From contig CADAJS010000008.1 of assembly GCA_902788315.1 (NCBI GenBank), positions 62,001 to 126,000 on the forward strand: a stretch of 64,000 nucleotides of DNA, read 5' to 3'. Of this stretch, positions 8,402-16,730 are shown in pieces; the first letter of the stretch is position 1, and every line of letters starts with the position of its first letter. The notes under the pieces are model-generated. The model did not search any database. It saw nothing but the letters and a program-made list of their open reading frames with translations, and was not told the origin of the DNA. Source of the stretch: an uncultured Bacteroidales bacterium. Lineage in GTDB: Bacteria > Bacteroidota > Bacteroidia > Bacteroidales > Bacteroidaceae. The position numbers and the translations under genes are program-made.

Positions 8402-10309
8402 ATGAATACCTATAGAATAGCAGCCCTCGCCCTCGGCCTTTGCCAGATGGCAACGATCAGTGCTCAGCGACTGACCGTACACGGCAGGGACGGCGAGACA
8501 CACACCTACGAGATACAGCGTGTGGACAGCATCCTGTTCCTCACTGCCGAGGATTCCGAACAATATGTCACTACGACGGGTCCCACGCTGTGGACACTCA
8601 TCAGCCAGGCACCCGAACTGAGCCGCTTTGCTGATATTGCCAGTGCTACGGGGTTCCATTCCTCGGTGGGCGTTCCCCGCAATCTCGGCGTGACGTTTGC
8701 CGACATCCTTCGCCTGGACATCCCCCTGGAGGTCTATGCTCCCACGAACGATGCCCTCTCAGAGTCTGAATACCGGCAGTGGATGGCTCTCTGCCAGAGA
8801 GACGGCGAACGGGTGCAACGCGAGTTTCTGGCGCAGCACATCGCCTTGTCGCTCGATAGTGCAGAGCATCCCGTGCTGTGGATGCTCAACGGCAAGCATG
8901 TAGCCGCTGCCGACCTGCACGAACTGCGGGCCGCCCCTGCAGAGAACGGCACGCTACACTTCCTCAGCCAGACGCTGCCCTACAGGGGCAATCTGAGAGA
9001 ACTCCTGGACGGGCTCGCAGATGACTACACACAGTTTCGTGCTTACCTCAGCAGCCGCGACACCTGCTACCTGGACATGGCGGAGAGCCTCGTAGGTTTC
9101 CCCGACGCCAACGGGCAGACCGTGGTGCTCGACTCCGTGCTCACACAGAAAAATACGATGGCGGAGCGCGACTATCTGCCCCAGTCGGACGCCGACACAT
9201 GGCTCACGGTGCGGAAGGGCTTCGGTGCAGACATCGCCAGCGAGCACGAATTCTTCGGTCTCGTGCTGCCCACCGATGCTGTGTGGAACGAGGCCTGCAT
9301 GCGGATGGCACCTCACTATGTATATGCTCCGTCCTACGAAGACCGTGTGAAGGGCAACCAGGGAACCACAAGCCTGCTGACGGTTGCCAACCCCGACAGC
9401 CTGAGCCTCCTGAGTCTCAAGATGGACCTGGCCTCCTCGCTGCTCTTCCCCCTGAACGCTGCGACACAGGCTGACACCGTGTGGAACACGCGCAGAGAAC
9501 GCCTCGCCGGCACGACGCAGTGGCAGGTGGGCTCGCTCTTTGCCAAACCAGTGGGCGAGGCGACCAACGGACGCCTCTACAGCGCCGACACCTGGCCGTT
9601 GCCCCACGACTTCATGGTGCCCGATGTCGATGTGGAAGTGAACGCTGATGCATACTATTATATGAGCAGCGCTAAATTCTACGTAGGCACTGGAACGCAG
9701 ATGACGGTTGACCGCCAGACGTTTGCGGCAGTGACCGACCGTTACGGACGGGTGAGCCAAGACGGATTCTTCATGATGCGGCCCAAGGGAACCACTCACC
9801 CGAAGGGCGAAATCAAACTTCGCGGTAATGGCAGACCCGAGGCGTACGTGCCTCAGGCCGAGGTGATGAGCGGTACCTATGATGTCTATGTGGTCATGGT
9901 GCCATACTGGTACCAGGAGATGGCCGAGTACGTTGTCACCGACTGGGAAGGAGACCACGAAGTGAAGCCCGTCAATCCCGACTCGCTCATCGCCCTGTAC
10001 ACCGACCCGCACTATGTGGACTCCGTAGCTGCCCTGTGTAAGAATAAGTTCAAGGTTCAGGTGCGCTATAACAATGGTGGCAAGGCGGATGCTGTCACGA
10101 AGGCCGTGGAAGTGGACTACGATGCCCGTCGGGTGGACACGTTGCTCGTGGCAGAGGACGTCACCTTCCCCTATTCGTACAAGAACCTGCGCAATAGTTA
10201 CCCCACGCTCATCATACAGGGCAGCGCCAACTCTGCCAATCTGCGCACCGGCTACATCCGCAATCTCTGTATAGACCGTGTCATCCTGAAACCCAAAGAT
10301 AACAATTAA
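8402..10309 (+). CDS. Secreted FAS1 (fasciclin)-like domain protein
   Basis: A 635-residue exported protein. Upstream in-frame codons lie inside the previous gene, so ATG 8402 after a 26-bp gap is chosen; it gives a proper signal peptide (MNTYRIAALALGLCQMATIS). The N-terminal module RLTVHGRDGETHTYEIQRVDSILF matches that of the neighbouring proteins. FAS1-like hallmarks are YAPTNDALSE near residue 117 and VLPTDAVWNEAC near residue 285. The C-terminal third carries a beta-rich region with KFKVQVRYNNGGK. FAS1 domains usually mediate adhesion. Function here is unknown. Confidence 0.75.
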   Translation: MNTYRIAALALGLCQMATISAQRLTVHGRDGETHTYEIQRVDSILFLTAEDSEQYVTTTGPTLWTLISQAPELSRFADIASATGFHSSVGVPRNLGVTFADILRLDIPLEVYAPTNDALSESEYRQWMALCQRDGERVQREFLAQHIALSLDSAEHPVLWMLNGKHVAAADLHELRAAPAENGTLHFLSQTLPYRGNLRELLDGLADDYTQFRAYLSSRDTCYLDMAESLVGFPDANGQTVVLDSVLTQKNTMAERDYLPQSDADTWLTVRKGFGADIASEHEFFGLVLPTDAVWNEACMRMAPHYVYAPSYEDRVKGNQGTTSLLTVANPDSLSLLSLKMDLASSLLFPLNAATQADTVWNTRRERLAGTTQWQVGSLFAKPVGEATNGRLYSADTWPLPHDFMVPDVDVEVNADAYYYMSSAKFYVGTGTQMTVDRQTFAAVTDRYGRVSQDGFFMMRPKGTTHPKGEIKLRGNGRPEAYVPQAEVMSGTYDVYVVMVPYWYQEMAEYVVTDWEGDHEVKPVNPDSLIALYTDPHYVDSVAALCKNKFKVQVRYNNGGKADAVTKAVEVDYDARRVDTLLVAEDVTFPYSYKNLRNSYPTLIIQGSANSANLRTGYIRNLCIDRVILKPKDNN

Positions 10310-10322
10310 ATCACAGATAACG

Positions 10323-10751
10323 ATGAAGAAGATTATCCTATTCGCATTGCTTGCCCTCGGCTGTGCTGCGGGCCATGCACAGAACACGTTGTACATCTGG
10401 CAGCAGACGGGCGAAGTGGTCAGCTACGACTTCTTGGAGAAGCCGCGTATCACGTACGCCGACACGAACCTGATACTGACGACGACCAAGGTGCAGGTGG
10501 AGTTTCCCCTGTCCTCCGTCCGCAAGTTCACCTTTGACGTCGACATGATAATGATAGACGATGCCATCGGCACCGTGCGCGCCACGCTGAAGGACGAAGG
10601 CCCCCTGAGCATCTACACTCTGGGCGGCGTGCTGGTGAAGACCGTACCGGCAGAGGCCGGTGGCCGGCACACTTACTCGCTCGACGAACTCCCCGCCGGA
10701 GTATATGTGGTGAAATCTAAGACTACATCCTATAAAGTGGTGAAGCGATGA
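10323..10751 (+). CDS. Small secreted protein with T9SS-like C-terminal sorting domain
   Basis: A 142-residue protein with a signal peptide (MKKIILFALLALGCAAGHAQ), the operon-wide N-terminal module (LYIWQQTGEVVSYDFLEKP) and a C-terminal half ending IYTLGGVLVKT...LPAGVYVVKSKTTSYKVVKR. That tail resembles the type A sorting signal used by the type IX secretion system to export and anchor proteins in Bacteroidota. Almost nothing lies between the two modules, so this may be a minimal cargo or an anchor partner for the FAS1 proteins. It overlaps the next start by 4 nt (ATGA). Confidence 0.72.
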   Translation: MKKIILFALLALGCAAGHAQNTLYIWQQTGEVVSYDFLEKPRITYADTNLILTTTKVQVEFPLSSVRKFTFDVDMIMIDDAIGTVRATLKDEGPLSIYTLGGVLVKTVPAEAGGRHTYSLDELPAGVYVVKSKTTSYKVVKR

Positions 10752-13717
10752 ACGTGATAAGTAAGAGTATGGCTGTGTGTGGAGCACTGTTCCTCGGGGC
10801 AGTGGCCGCCCATGCACAGTACTTCAAGATATACCAAAAGTCGGGGCACGCCGTGTCGTTCTATGCCGAGGAGGTGGACAGCGTGACCACCGGCGAGCGA
10901 TATGGCGACTTCTACCACCGAGTCTTCCTCCGCGGAAACGAGGGGAAGACGAAGGACTACTTCCTGTATGATGTAGATAGCCTGCGCTTCGTGGACCTGA
11001 ACAACATCCACAGCATCCTCGACGAACTGCAGAAGCGTGGCAACTACACCTGCTTCCTGCGCCTCGTTGATGACTGCGACGCCATGAAGACGGGTGCCGA
11101 CTTCGAGCATACGCTTCGTGGAGCACTAGCCGGAGTGGGGGACTACAATGTCTTCGTAGCCGACGATTCCCGCTGGGAAGACTTCTTCCGCCAGAACGCC
11201 TCGCGCCCCGAGGGAGACCCCTGGCGCAGTGCCACCAGCTATGATGCCCTGTCGCCGACGCAGAAACGTCAGCTCGTGGGCGCCTGCATGGTGGACCCCC
11301 TCCCGCTCCGGGCACTGGCAGGCCCATCGACCATGCGCCGCGCCATGCACATCGGGCCTGCCGATATGGTCACCTTCATGTCGGATGAGGACATGCCCAG
11401 CATATACAGTAAGAACGACAAGGACTACTGGGCACACTTCCGCTCGGCGAACGGAGGACGGGGCATCTACCTGCTCACCGACCACTCGCAACCCATGCTC
11501 ATGTTCTTCTCCGACGAATATCGCAAGGCACATGACATTACGGATGCCGACTATGTCCTCATCACCGGGCAGCAGCCGGACGGCAAGGTGCGCGTGGGCG
11601 ACACAGAGGTCACCGCTGCAGAGACCCCGATGGACAACGGCTTTGTCAATCCCGTGGCCGCTCCCATCGTGCCCTGGGCCAGCATGGCGGATGTGATACG
11701 TACCAACGGGCGCACCCACATCTTCAGCCATATCCTCGACCGCTACTGTGCACCATTCTACAATGACGAGGCCACCCAAGCCCTGCGCGAGGCCGACCCG
11801 TCGTTCGCCGACTCGGTCTTCGCGAAGCGCTACTTCTCTGACAACAGCTACGGACACCAGCCGACTCGAACCGAACCGGGGCCTCATTACGAGCACCTTG
11901 CCCCCTACATGCCCTATCTTGACGGCAACTCCGTCGATATCATCCCCTCGCTGAAGTTCGATCCCGCCTGGCACGGCTTCTATGACGAGATGCCGGCCGA
12001 ACAGGACATGGCCGCCATGTTCGTGCCCAGCGACAAGGCAATGTGGCAATACTTCACTGAGGGAGCCGGACGGGCGCTCATCCAGACGTATGTGGGGGCC
12101 GACTATGCAGAGCCTACCACCCGCGACGAGCTCTATCGCCTCATCGACCAAATACCGCTGGGTACGATGCAGGTGCTCGTAAACATCATCATGATGCGCT
12201 CCTTTGCGGGCAGCGTGCCCAGCAAGATGACCCGCCTGCGCGACGATGCCCAGGAGCCGCTCTTCCAGCCCGAGGACGTCGGGCGCATAGACACCTGCCT
12301 GCTGGCCAGCAACGGTGCCGTCTATGTGATGGACGCTGTCTATGGCCCGGCAGACTATACGAGCGTGACGAGTCCGGCCTACGTGAGCACAACGAGCAAT
12401 ATCATCAAGTGGGCCATCTATAATGGGACCGTGGGCACCGACTACATGGGCACCCATTTCTACACCTACCTGAAGTCGCCTGCCGACATGACCTTCTTCC
12501 TGCCCACCGACGAGGCTATGCAGTACTATTACGACCCGACGTCGTTTCGGAGCACCACGAAGCGTGTGATCCGGTTCGGCTACCAAAATCAGGCATTCCC
12601 CATCAAGACGATGTGCCTCAACTATGACCCCGAGACGGGTATCATCGGGCGCGCTATCACCGGACAGGGCTCCTCCATGCAACAGTTGGAGGTTGCCAAC
12701 CGTCTGAAGGACATCCTATACAGCCACACCATCGTGAACGACGAGCGGCAGAATATCCACAGCCGCAACGAGTATTACGAGACGCTGGGAGGCACTATCG
12801 TGCGAGTGCTGCGCGATGAGGCCGGACGCATCACCGGCGTGCAGGGAGGATTCCAGATGGAGAACCAGCGGCTGGGCATCAGCGGTGAGACGCCGGGAGT
12901 GGACGTCTGCCACGTGGCTACGGCCTATGAGTCGTTGAAGAACGGACAGACCTATACGCTCGATGCTCCCATCGTCCCCACGCCTCGCAGCGTATTTAGC
13001 ATCCTGTCCGGCATCGCAGGCTGGGACTACTGGGACGAGGAGAAGGCATGGTCGTCGGCCAGCCCTTATGCTCGCTTCCTCGAGCTATGCCGGGTGGACG
13101 AAGAGTCCATCACCGCCTGTGGTCTCGTGGACGCCAACCTAAGCCAGAGCGAACGTCAGGCAGCCATGCAGAGATACCAGGTCTTTGCCTCCCGCAATGG
13201 GTTGGACTATAACCTACAGTTCGCCAACAGCGAGACGCTCACACTCTACGTGCCCACCAACGAGGCTGTGGAGAAAGCCATCCAGCAGGGATTGCCCACG
13301 TGGGAGCAGATAGGCCAGGAGAGCCAGCGCATAGCCACCTTTGCAGACAGCTTGCGCATTCAAGAGAAGATAGAGCGCCTGACGGCATTCGTGCGCGGAC
13401 ACTTCCACTATGGTGCAGCCATGGCTGACCGTGAGCCCTTCGAATGCCAATTCACCGTCCCCTACATCGACCGGGAATTGGGTACGGCGCCCAAGCTCAC
13501 GGTGAGAGGCCTGGGCGAGGGCGAGCTGACGGTGACCGATGCCGAGGGCACCACCTGCCGCGTCACCGGGCCGCGAAACGTCATCGCACGCGACATCATT
13601 TGTTCCAGCACGCCAATTGGAGTGCCCATGAGCACCAGTTCGAAGCGTATCACCCTGGACGCCGCCACCACTGTGGTAATCCATCAGATAGACGGCGTAC
13701 TGAACTTTAAACCCTGA
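10748..13717 (+). CDS. Large secreted protein with several FAS1-like domains
   Basis: A 989-residue exported protein with signal peptide MNVISKSMAVCGALFLGAVAAHA and the module YFKIYQKSGHAVSFYAEEVDSV. FAS1-type strand motifs recur: NVFVADDSRWEDFF (about 133), AMFVPSDKAMWQYF (about 424), FFLPTDEAMQYYY (about 585) and LYVPTNEAVEKAI (about 833), consistent with four FAS1-like repeats. The start overlaps the stop of the preceding gene by 4 nt, and the next gene follows after 4 bp. A cell-surface adhesive or structural role is an inference from the family. Confidence 0.78.
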   Translation: MNVISKSMAVCGALFLGAVAAHAQYFKIYQKSGHAVSFYAEEVDSVTTGERYGDFYHRVFLRGNEGKTKDYFLYDVDSLRFVDLNNIHSILDELQKRGNYTCFLRLVDDCDAMKTGADFEHTLRGALAGVGDYNVFVADDSRWEDFFRQNASRPEGDPWRSATSYDALSPTQKRQLVGACMVDPLPLRALAGPSTMRRAMHIGPADMVTFMSDEDMPSIYSKNDKDYWAHFRSANGGRGIYLLTDHSQPMLMFFSDEYRKAHDITDADYVLITGQQPDGKVRVGDTEVTAAETPMDNGFVNPVAAPIVPWASMADVIRTNGRTHIFSHILDRYCAPFYNDEATQALREADPSFADSVFAKRYFSDNSYGHQPTRTEPGPHYEHLAPYMPYLDGNSVDIIPSLKFDPAWHGFYDEMPAEQDMAAMFVPSDKAMWQYFTEGAGRALIQTYVGADYAEPTTRDELYRLIDQIPLGTMQVLVNIIMMRSFAGSVPSKMTRLRDDAQEPLFQPEDVGRIDTCLLASNGAVYVMDAVYGPADYTSVTSPAYVSTTSNIIKWAIYNGTVGTDYMGTHFYTYLKSPADMTFFLPTDEAMQYYYDPTSFRSTTKRVIRFGYQNQAFPIKTMCLNYDPETGIIGRAITGQGSSMQQLEVANRLKDILYSHTIVNDERQNIHSRNEYYETLGGTIVRVLRDEAGRITGVQGGFQMENQRLGISGETPGVDVCHVATAYESLKNGQTYTLDAPIVPTPRSVFSILSGIAGWDYWDEEKAWSSASPYARFLELCRVDEESITACGLVDANLSQSERQAAMQRYQVFASRNGLDYNLQFANSETLTLYVPTNEAVEKAIQQGLPTWEQIGQESQRIATFADSLRIQEKIERLTAFVRGHFHYGAAMADREPFECQFTVPYIDRELGTAPKLTVRGLGEGELTVTDAEGTTCRVTGPRNVIARDIICSSTPIGVPMSTSSKRITLDAATTVVIHQIDGVLNFKP

Positions 13718-13721
13718 GATT

Positions 13722-15293
13722 ATGGATATGAAACGATATACGATTCTGGCTTGCCTGCTTCTGTGTGCAGGCATGAAGTGCAGCACTGCGTGGGCCCAGG
13801 GCGAGAGCCTGGCCACCCGTTTGCACTATTACATCGAGGATAGCGAACGCGGCTTCCTGGTGACCGCCCGCCTGGTGGAGGCCACAGGGCTGAGCCGCGA
13901 ACTGAACAAGGTGAGGGATGAGGAATATGAACGGATGTACCTGCAGGGGCTGATTAGCAACTTGAATGACATGGCTGGCTTCGGTTTTTCCGTAGGAACC
14001 ACTGCCTATGCTCCCGAGCACCGCAGGTACGGTTTTACGCTCTTTGCCGAGACCGACAGTTTTTGGGAGAGCGAACTGGGAAAGACGTACACGGACATCA
14101 CGCCGGCCGACGTGCGCGACTATATCGTGGAACAGGGGCTCTACCCCGAAGCCTCGACGGGCGACGACTTCGCCAGCCCGGACAACGCGCTCTACCAGTT
14201 CGTCAGCTACCATCTGCTGCCCATGCGGGTGGCGAAGGACAAACTGGTGATCCACGCCAATGAATACGGCTATTCGTCCAAAACGCCCGAGCGGCTGGGC
14301 ATCCCCGTGATGGAGTATTACACCACCATGGGGCCGCGCCGCCTGCTGAAGACCTATCAGTCCCGCGCCTCGGACGGCATCTGCCTGAACCGCTTTCCCA
14401 CGCTGGACAACAGCCGGCACGGCACGGGAGACGAGATCAGCTGCGACCCCGACAAGCAGGGAGTGCGGGTGGATGTTGAGGCAGCCGTCACCGATATCAT
14501 CAACGGCATCATCTATCCCATCAGCGGGCTGCTGGCATTCGACCCCCTCACCCGTGACCGCCTGGGCCGCGAGCGCATCCGCTTCGACGTGGCCAGCCTG
14601 CTGCCCGAGTTCATGAGCAACGATATCCGCAAGCAGTCCACTACGGAGGATCGCCGCCAGCATGTCTATATCCCTTCCACAACGAAATATTCCTACCTGG
14701 ACGCGCTGACGATGAGCCCTGAAACCCAGGCCGTCTATTACAATGCCTATGACTATGACTGGTGTAATCTCCAGAGCGACGAGTTTCAGTTTGGCGGTCG
14801 CTATGACGTCACCCTGCGTCTGCCGCCCGTCCCCGTGGATGGCACCTACGAACTGCGCTACAAGCTGCTGGCCACGGGAAGCCGAAGCATCTGCCAGATA
14901 TACTTTGGCACAGACCGCGAGAACCTCAAGCCCACCGGAATGCCGCTCGACCTGACGCAGGGATTCAACTCCGCAGCCGGCCAGCAATACTACGGCTGGC
15001 AGAACGACACCGACGACGAAATCTCTGACGCTTTCACCGACCTGCGCCTCCGCCAGCACAATGTGATGAAGGGAGCCAAGGCCATCGCTACCCGAAACGG
15101 CACGGAGCGCGACAAGAACAATTATCAGGCCCTCCGCCACATCCTCCTGCGCCGGGAGATGAAGGCCGGAGAGACATACTATGTCCGCTTCCGCTCCGTG
15201 ATGGATGTGAGCAGGACACTCTATATGGACTACTTTGAGCTATGCCCCCGGTCCGTGTACGACAATCCATATCAGCCCGAAGACATCTGGTAG
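13722..15293 (+). CDS. Secreted FAS1-operon protein, last gene
   Basis: A 523-residue exported protein; ATG 13722 or ATG 13728 (MKRYTI) may start it. It has a signal peptide ending near WAQG. The central region has FAS1-like character (TDSFWESELGKTYTDITPADVRDYIVEQGLYP) but no textbook motif. The C-terminal part, with GGRYDVTLRLPPVPVDGTYE and GETYYVRFRSV, looks like a beta-sandwich. It closes the operon that begins at 5835. I do not recognise a specific function. Confidence 0.7.
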   Translation: MDMKRYTILACLLLCAGMKCSTAWAQGESLATRLHYYIEDSERGFLVTARLVEATGLSRELNKVRDEEYERMYLQGLISNLNDMAGFGFSVGTTAYAPEHRRYGFTLFAETDSFWESELGKTYTDITPADVRDYIVEQGLYPEASTGDDFASPDNALYQFVSYHLLPMRVAKDKLVIHANEYGYSSKTPERLGIPVMEYYTTMGPRRLLKTYQSRASDGICLNRFPTLDNSRHGTGDEISCDPDKQGVRVDVEAAVTDIINGIIYPISGLLAFDPLTRDRLGRERIRFDVASLLPEFMSNDIRKQSTTEDRRQHVYIPSTTKYSYLDALTMSPETQAVYYNAYDYDWCNLQSDEFQFGGRYDVTLRLPPVPVDGTYELRYKLLATGSRSICQIYFGTDRENLKPTGMPLDLTQGFNSAAGQQYYGWQNDTDDEISDAFTDLRLRQHNVMKGAKAIATRNGTERDKNNYQALRHILLRREMKAGETYYVRFRSVMDVSRTLYMDYFELCPRSVYDNPYQPEDIW

Positions 15294-15337
15294 GAAAAAA
15301 TATGCGCGGCAAGTGACGCAGTATGAAATATTCTTCG

Positions 15338-15345
15338 TACCTTTG
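15338..15345 (+). promoter_or_regulatory. -7 element of mdh
   Basis: TACCTTTG matches TAnnTTTG exactly and lies 45 bp before the mdh start, within the 97-bp gap after the FAS1 operon. Confidence 0.65.
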
Positions 15346-15390
15346 CATGCAGAATAGGACAAACTAAACATTTTTAAAACAAATTCTATT

Positions 15391-16389
15391 ATGGCATTTT
15401 TAACTGACGAGAAATTGGTAATCGTCGGAGCCGGCGGCGCCATCGGTTCCACGATGGTTCAGTTGGCACTGACCATGAAGCTCACGCCCAACGTGTGCCT
15501 CTATGATGTGTATGCCCCCGGCATGGAGGGTGTGATGGAAGAGATGTTCCACTGCGGTTACGACGGTGTGAACCTGACTGCCACTACCGATGTGGCCGAG
15601 GCATTCAAGGACGCCAAGTACATCATCTCCAGCGGCGGCGCTCCCCGCAAGGCTGGTATGACGCGCGAAGACCTGCTGGCCGGCAACTGCAAGATTGCCG
15701 AAGAGCTGGGTAAGAACATCAAGACCTACTGCCCCGACGTGAAGCACGTCACCGTCATCTTCAACCCCGCAGACCTGACAGGTCTCGTGACTCTGCTCTA
15801 CAGCGGTCTGAAGCCCAGCCAGGTGACCACGCTGGCCGCTCTCGACTCCACACGCCTGCAGTCGGCACTGGCCAAGAAGTTCGGTGTGAAGCAGTATGAG
15901 GTTACCGGCTGTGCCACCTACGGAGGCCACGGCGAGCAGATGGCTGTCTTCGGCAGCGCTGTGAAGGTGAAGGGTACCCCCCTGCACGACCTCATCGGCA
16001 CTCCTGCCTGCACCCAGGAGGAGTGGGAGCAGCTCAAGGTGGATGTCACCAAGGGCGGCGCCAAGATCATCGAGCTGCGCGGACGTTCCTCATGGCAGAG
16101 CCCCGCATTCTGCTCCGTCGAGATGATTCGCTCGGTCATGGGCGGCGAGAAGTTCCGCTGGCCGGCTGGCACCTATGTGTCGAACGAGAAGTACAACCAC
16201 ATCATGATGGCTATGGACACCACCCTCGACCAGAACGGCTGCACCTATAAGATGCCCGTGGGCAACGCTGAGGAAATGGCTAAGCTGGATGCCAGCTACG
16301 AGCACCTGTGCAAGATGCGCGACGAGCTGGTGACGCTCAACATCGTGCCTCCCATCAGCGAGTGGAACAAGATCAACCCGAATCTCTAA
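15391..16389 (+). CDS. mdh: Malate dehydrogenase
   Basis: NAD-dependent malate/oxaloacetate interconversion in the cytoplasm. In Bacteroidales this serves the reductive branch that makes succinate. The 332-residue protein has the Rossmann motif VGAGGAIGS (12-20), substrate-binding arginines in APRKAGMTRED (Arg86, Arg92), Arg155 in LDSTRLQ, and the catalytic His180 in YGGHGEQM. It is a single gene with its own -7 element and a strong hairpin downstream. It is full length and shows nothing odd. Confidence 0.96.
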   Translation: MAFLTDEKLVIVGAGGAIGSTMVQLALTMKLTPNVCLYDVYAPGMEGVMEEMFHCGYDGVNLTATTDVAEAFKDAKYIISSGGAPRKAGMTREDLLAGNCKIAEELGKNIKTYCPDVKHVTVIFNPADLTGLVTLLYSGLKPSQVTTLAALDSTRLQSALAKKFGVKQYEVTGCATYGGHGEQMAVFGSAVKVKGTPLHDLIGTPACTQEEWEQLKVDVTKGGAKIIELRGRSSWQSPAFCSVEMIRSVMGGEKFRWPAGTYVSNEKYNHIMMAMDTTLDQNGCTYKMPVGNAEEMAKLDASYEHLCKMRDELVTLNIVPPISEWNKINPNL

Positions 16390-16420
16390 GCCTCCGCGCC
16401 CCGCGCGGAAAGCATCAAGC

Positions 16421-16461
16421 CAGCGGGCCTGCCCGGACATCGTGTCCAGGCAGGCCCGCTG
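16421..16461 (+). terminator. Long perfect hairpin after mdh
   Basis: Arms CAGCGGGCCTGCC and GGCAGGCCCGCTG, extended inward by GGACA/TGTCC with a three-base loop, start 31 bp after the mdh stop. The stem is very strong but no T-run follows on either strand, so it may act as an mRNA-stabilising or intrinsic termination structure. Confidence 0.6.
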
Positions 16462-16596
16462 CATGTTACCTCCCTTCTGCGTGCCGGCAACGCAGTTACG
16501 CAGGAGGGTAGGGGAGAGGTTGTCGCGAGTCACCCCATTCGCCCATCAGATTCTTACATGCCGATGAGCGGTTTTGGGATCAAGAGTCCTCTCCGC

Positions 16597-16728
16597 TCAC
16601 CTCCCCGGCTGCTGCGGCTGGTCGGTGAGGAAGTCGTCGTAGGAATTGTTCGTATCCTGATAATATCGCCGCCCCTTCACCTCCACCGACTTGCGTCGCA
16701 GGCACTTGCCGCTGAAGGCTTCGTACGG
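16597..16728 (-). pseudogene. Possible 3' remnant of a lost gene
   Basis: Directly after the CHAT stop, in another frame, 43 codons ending in TGA at 16597 have strong G+C-rich third-position bias. They encode PYEAFSGKCLRRKSVEVKGR followed by RYYQDTNNSYDDF and a Pro/Gln tail. No start codon belongs to it. It may be the tail of a gene truncated when the A+T-rich CHAT island arrived. The rest of 16462-16730 shows no gene. Confidence 0.35.
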
Positions 16729-16730
16729 AA

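Noticed and set aside
11126..12682. A 518-codon minus-strand frame opposite the large FAS1 gene.
   Set aside because: No start context, no motif, and the sense gene continues through it with overlaps at both ends.
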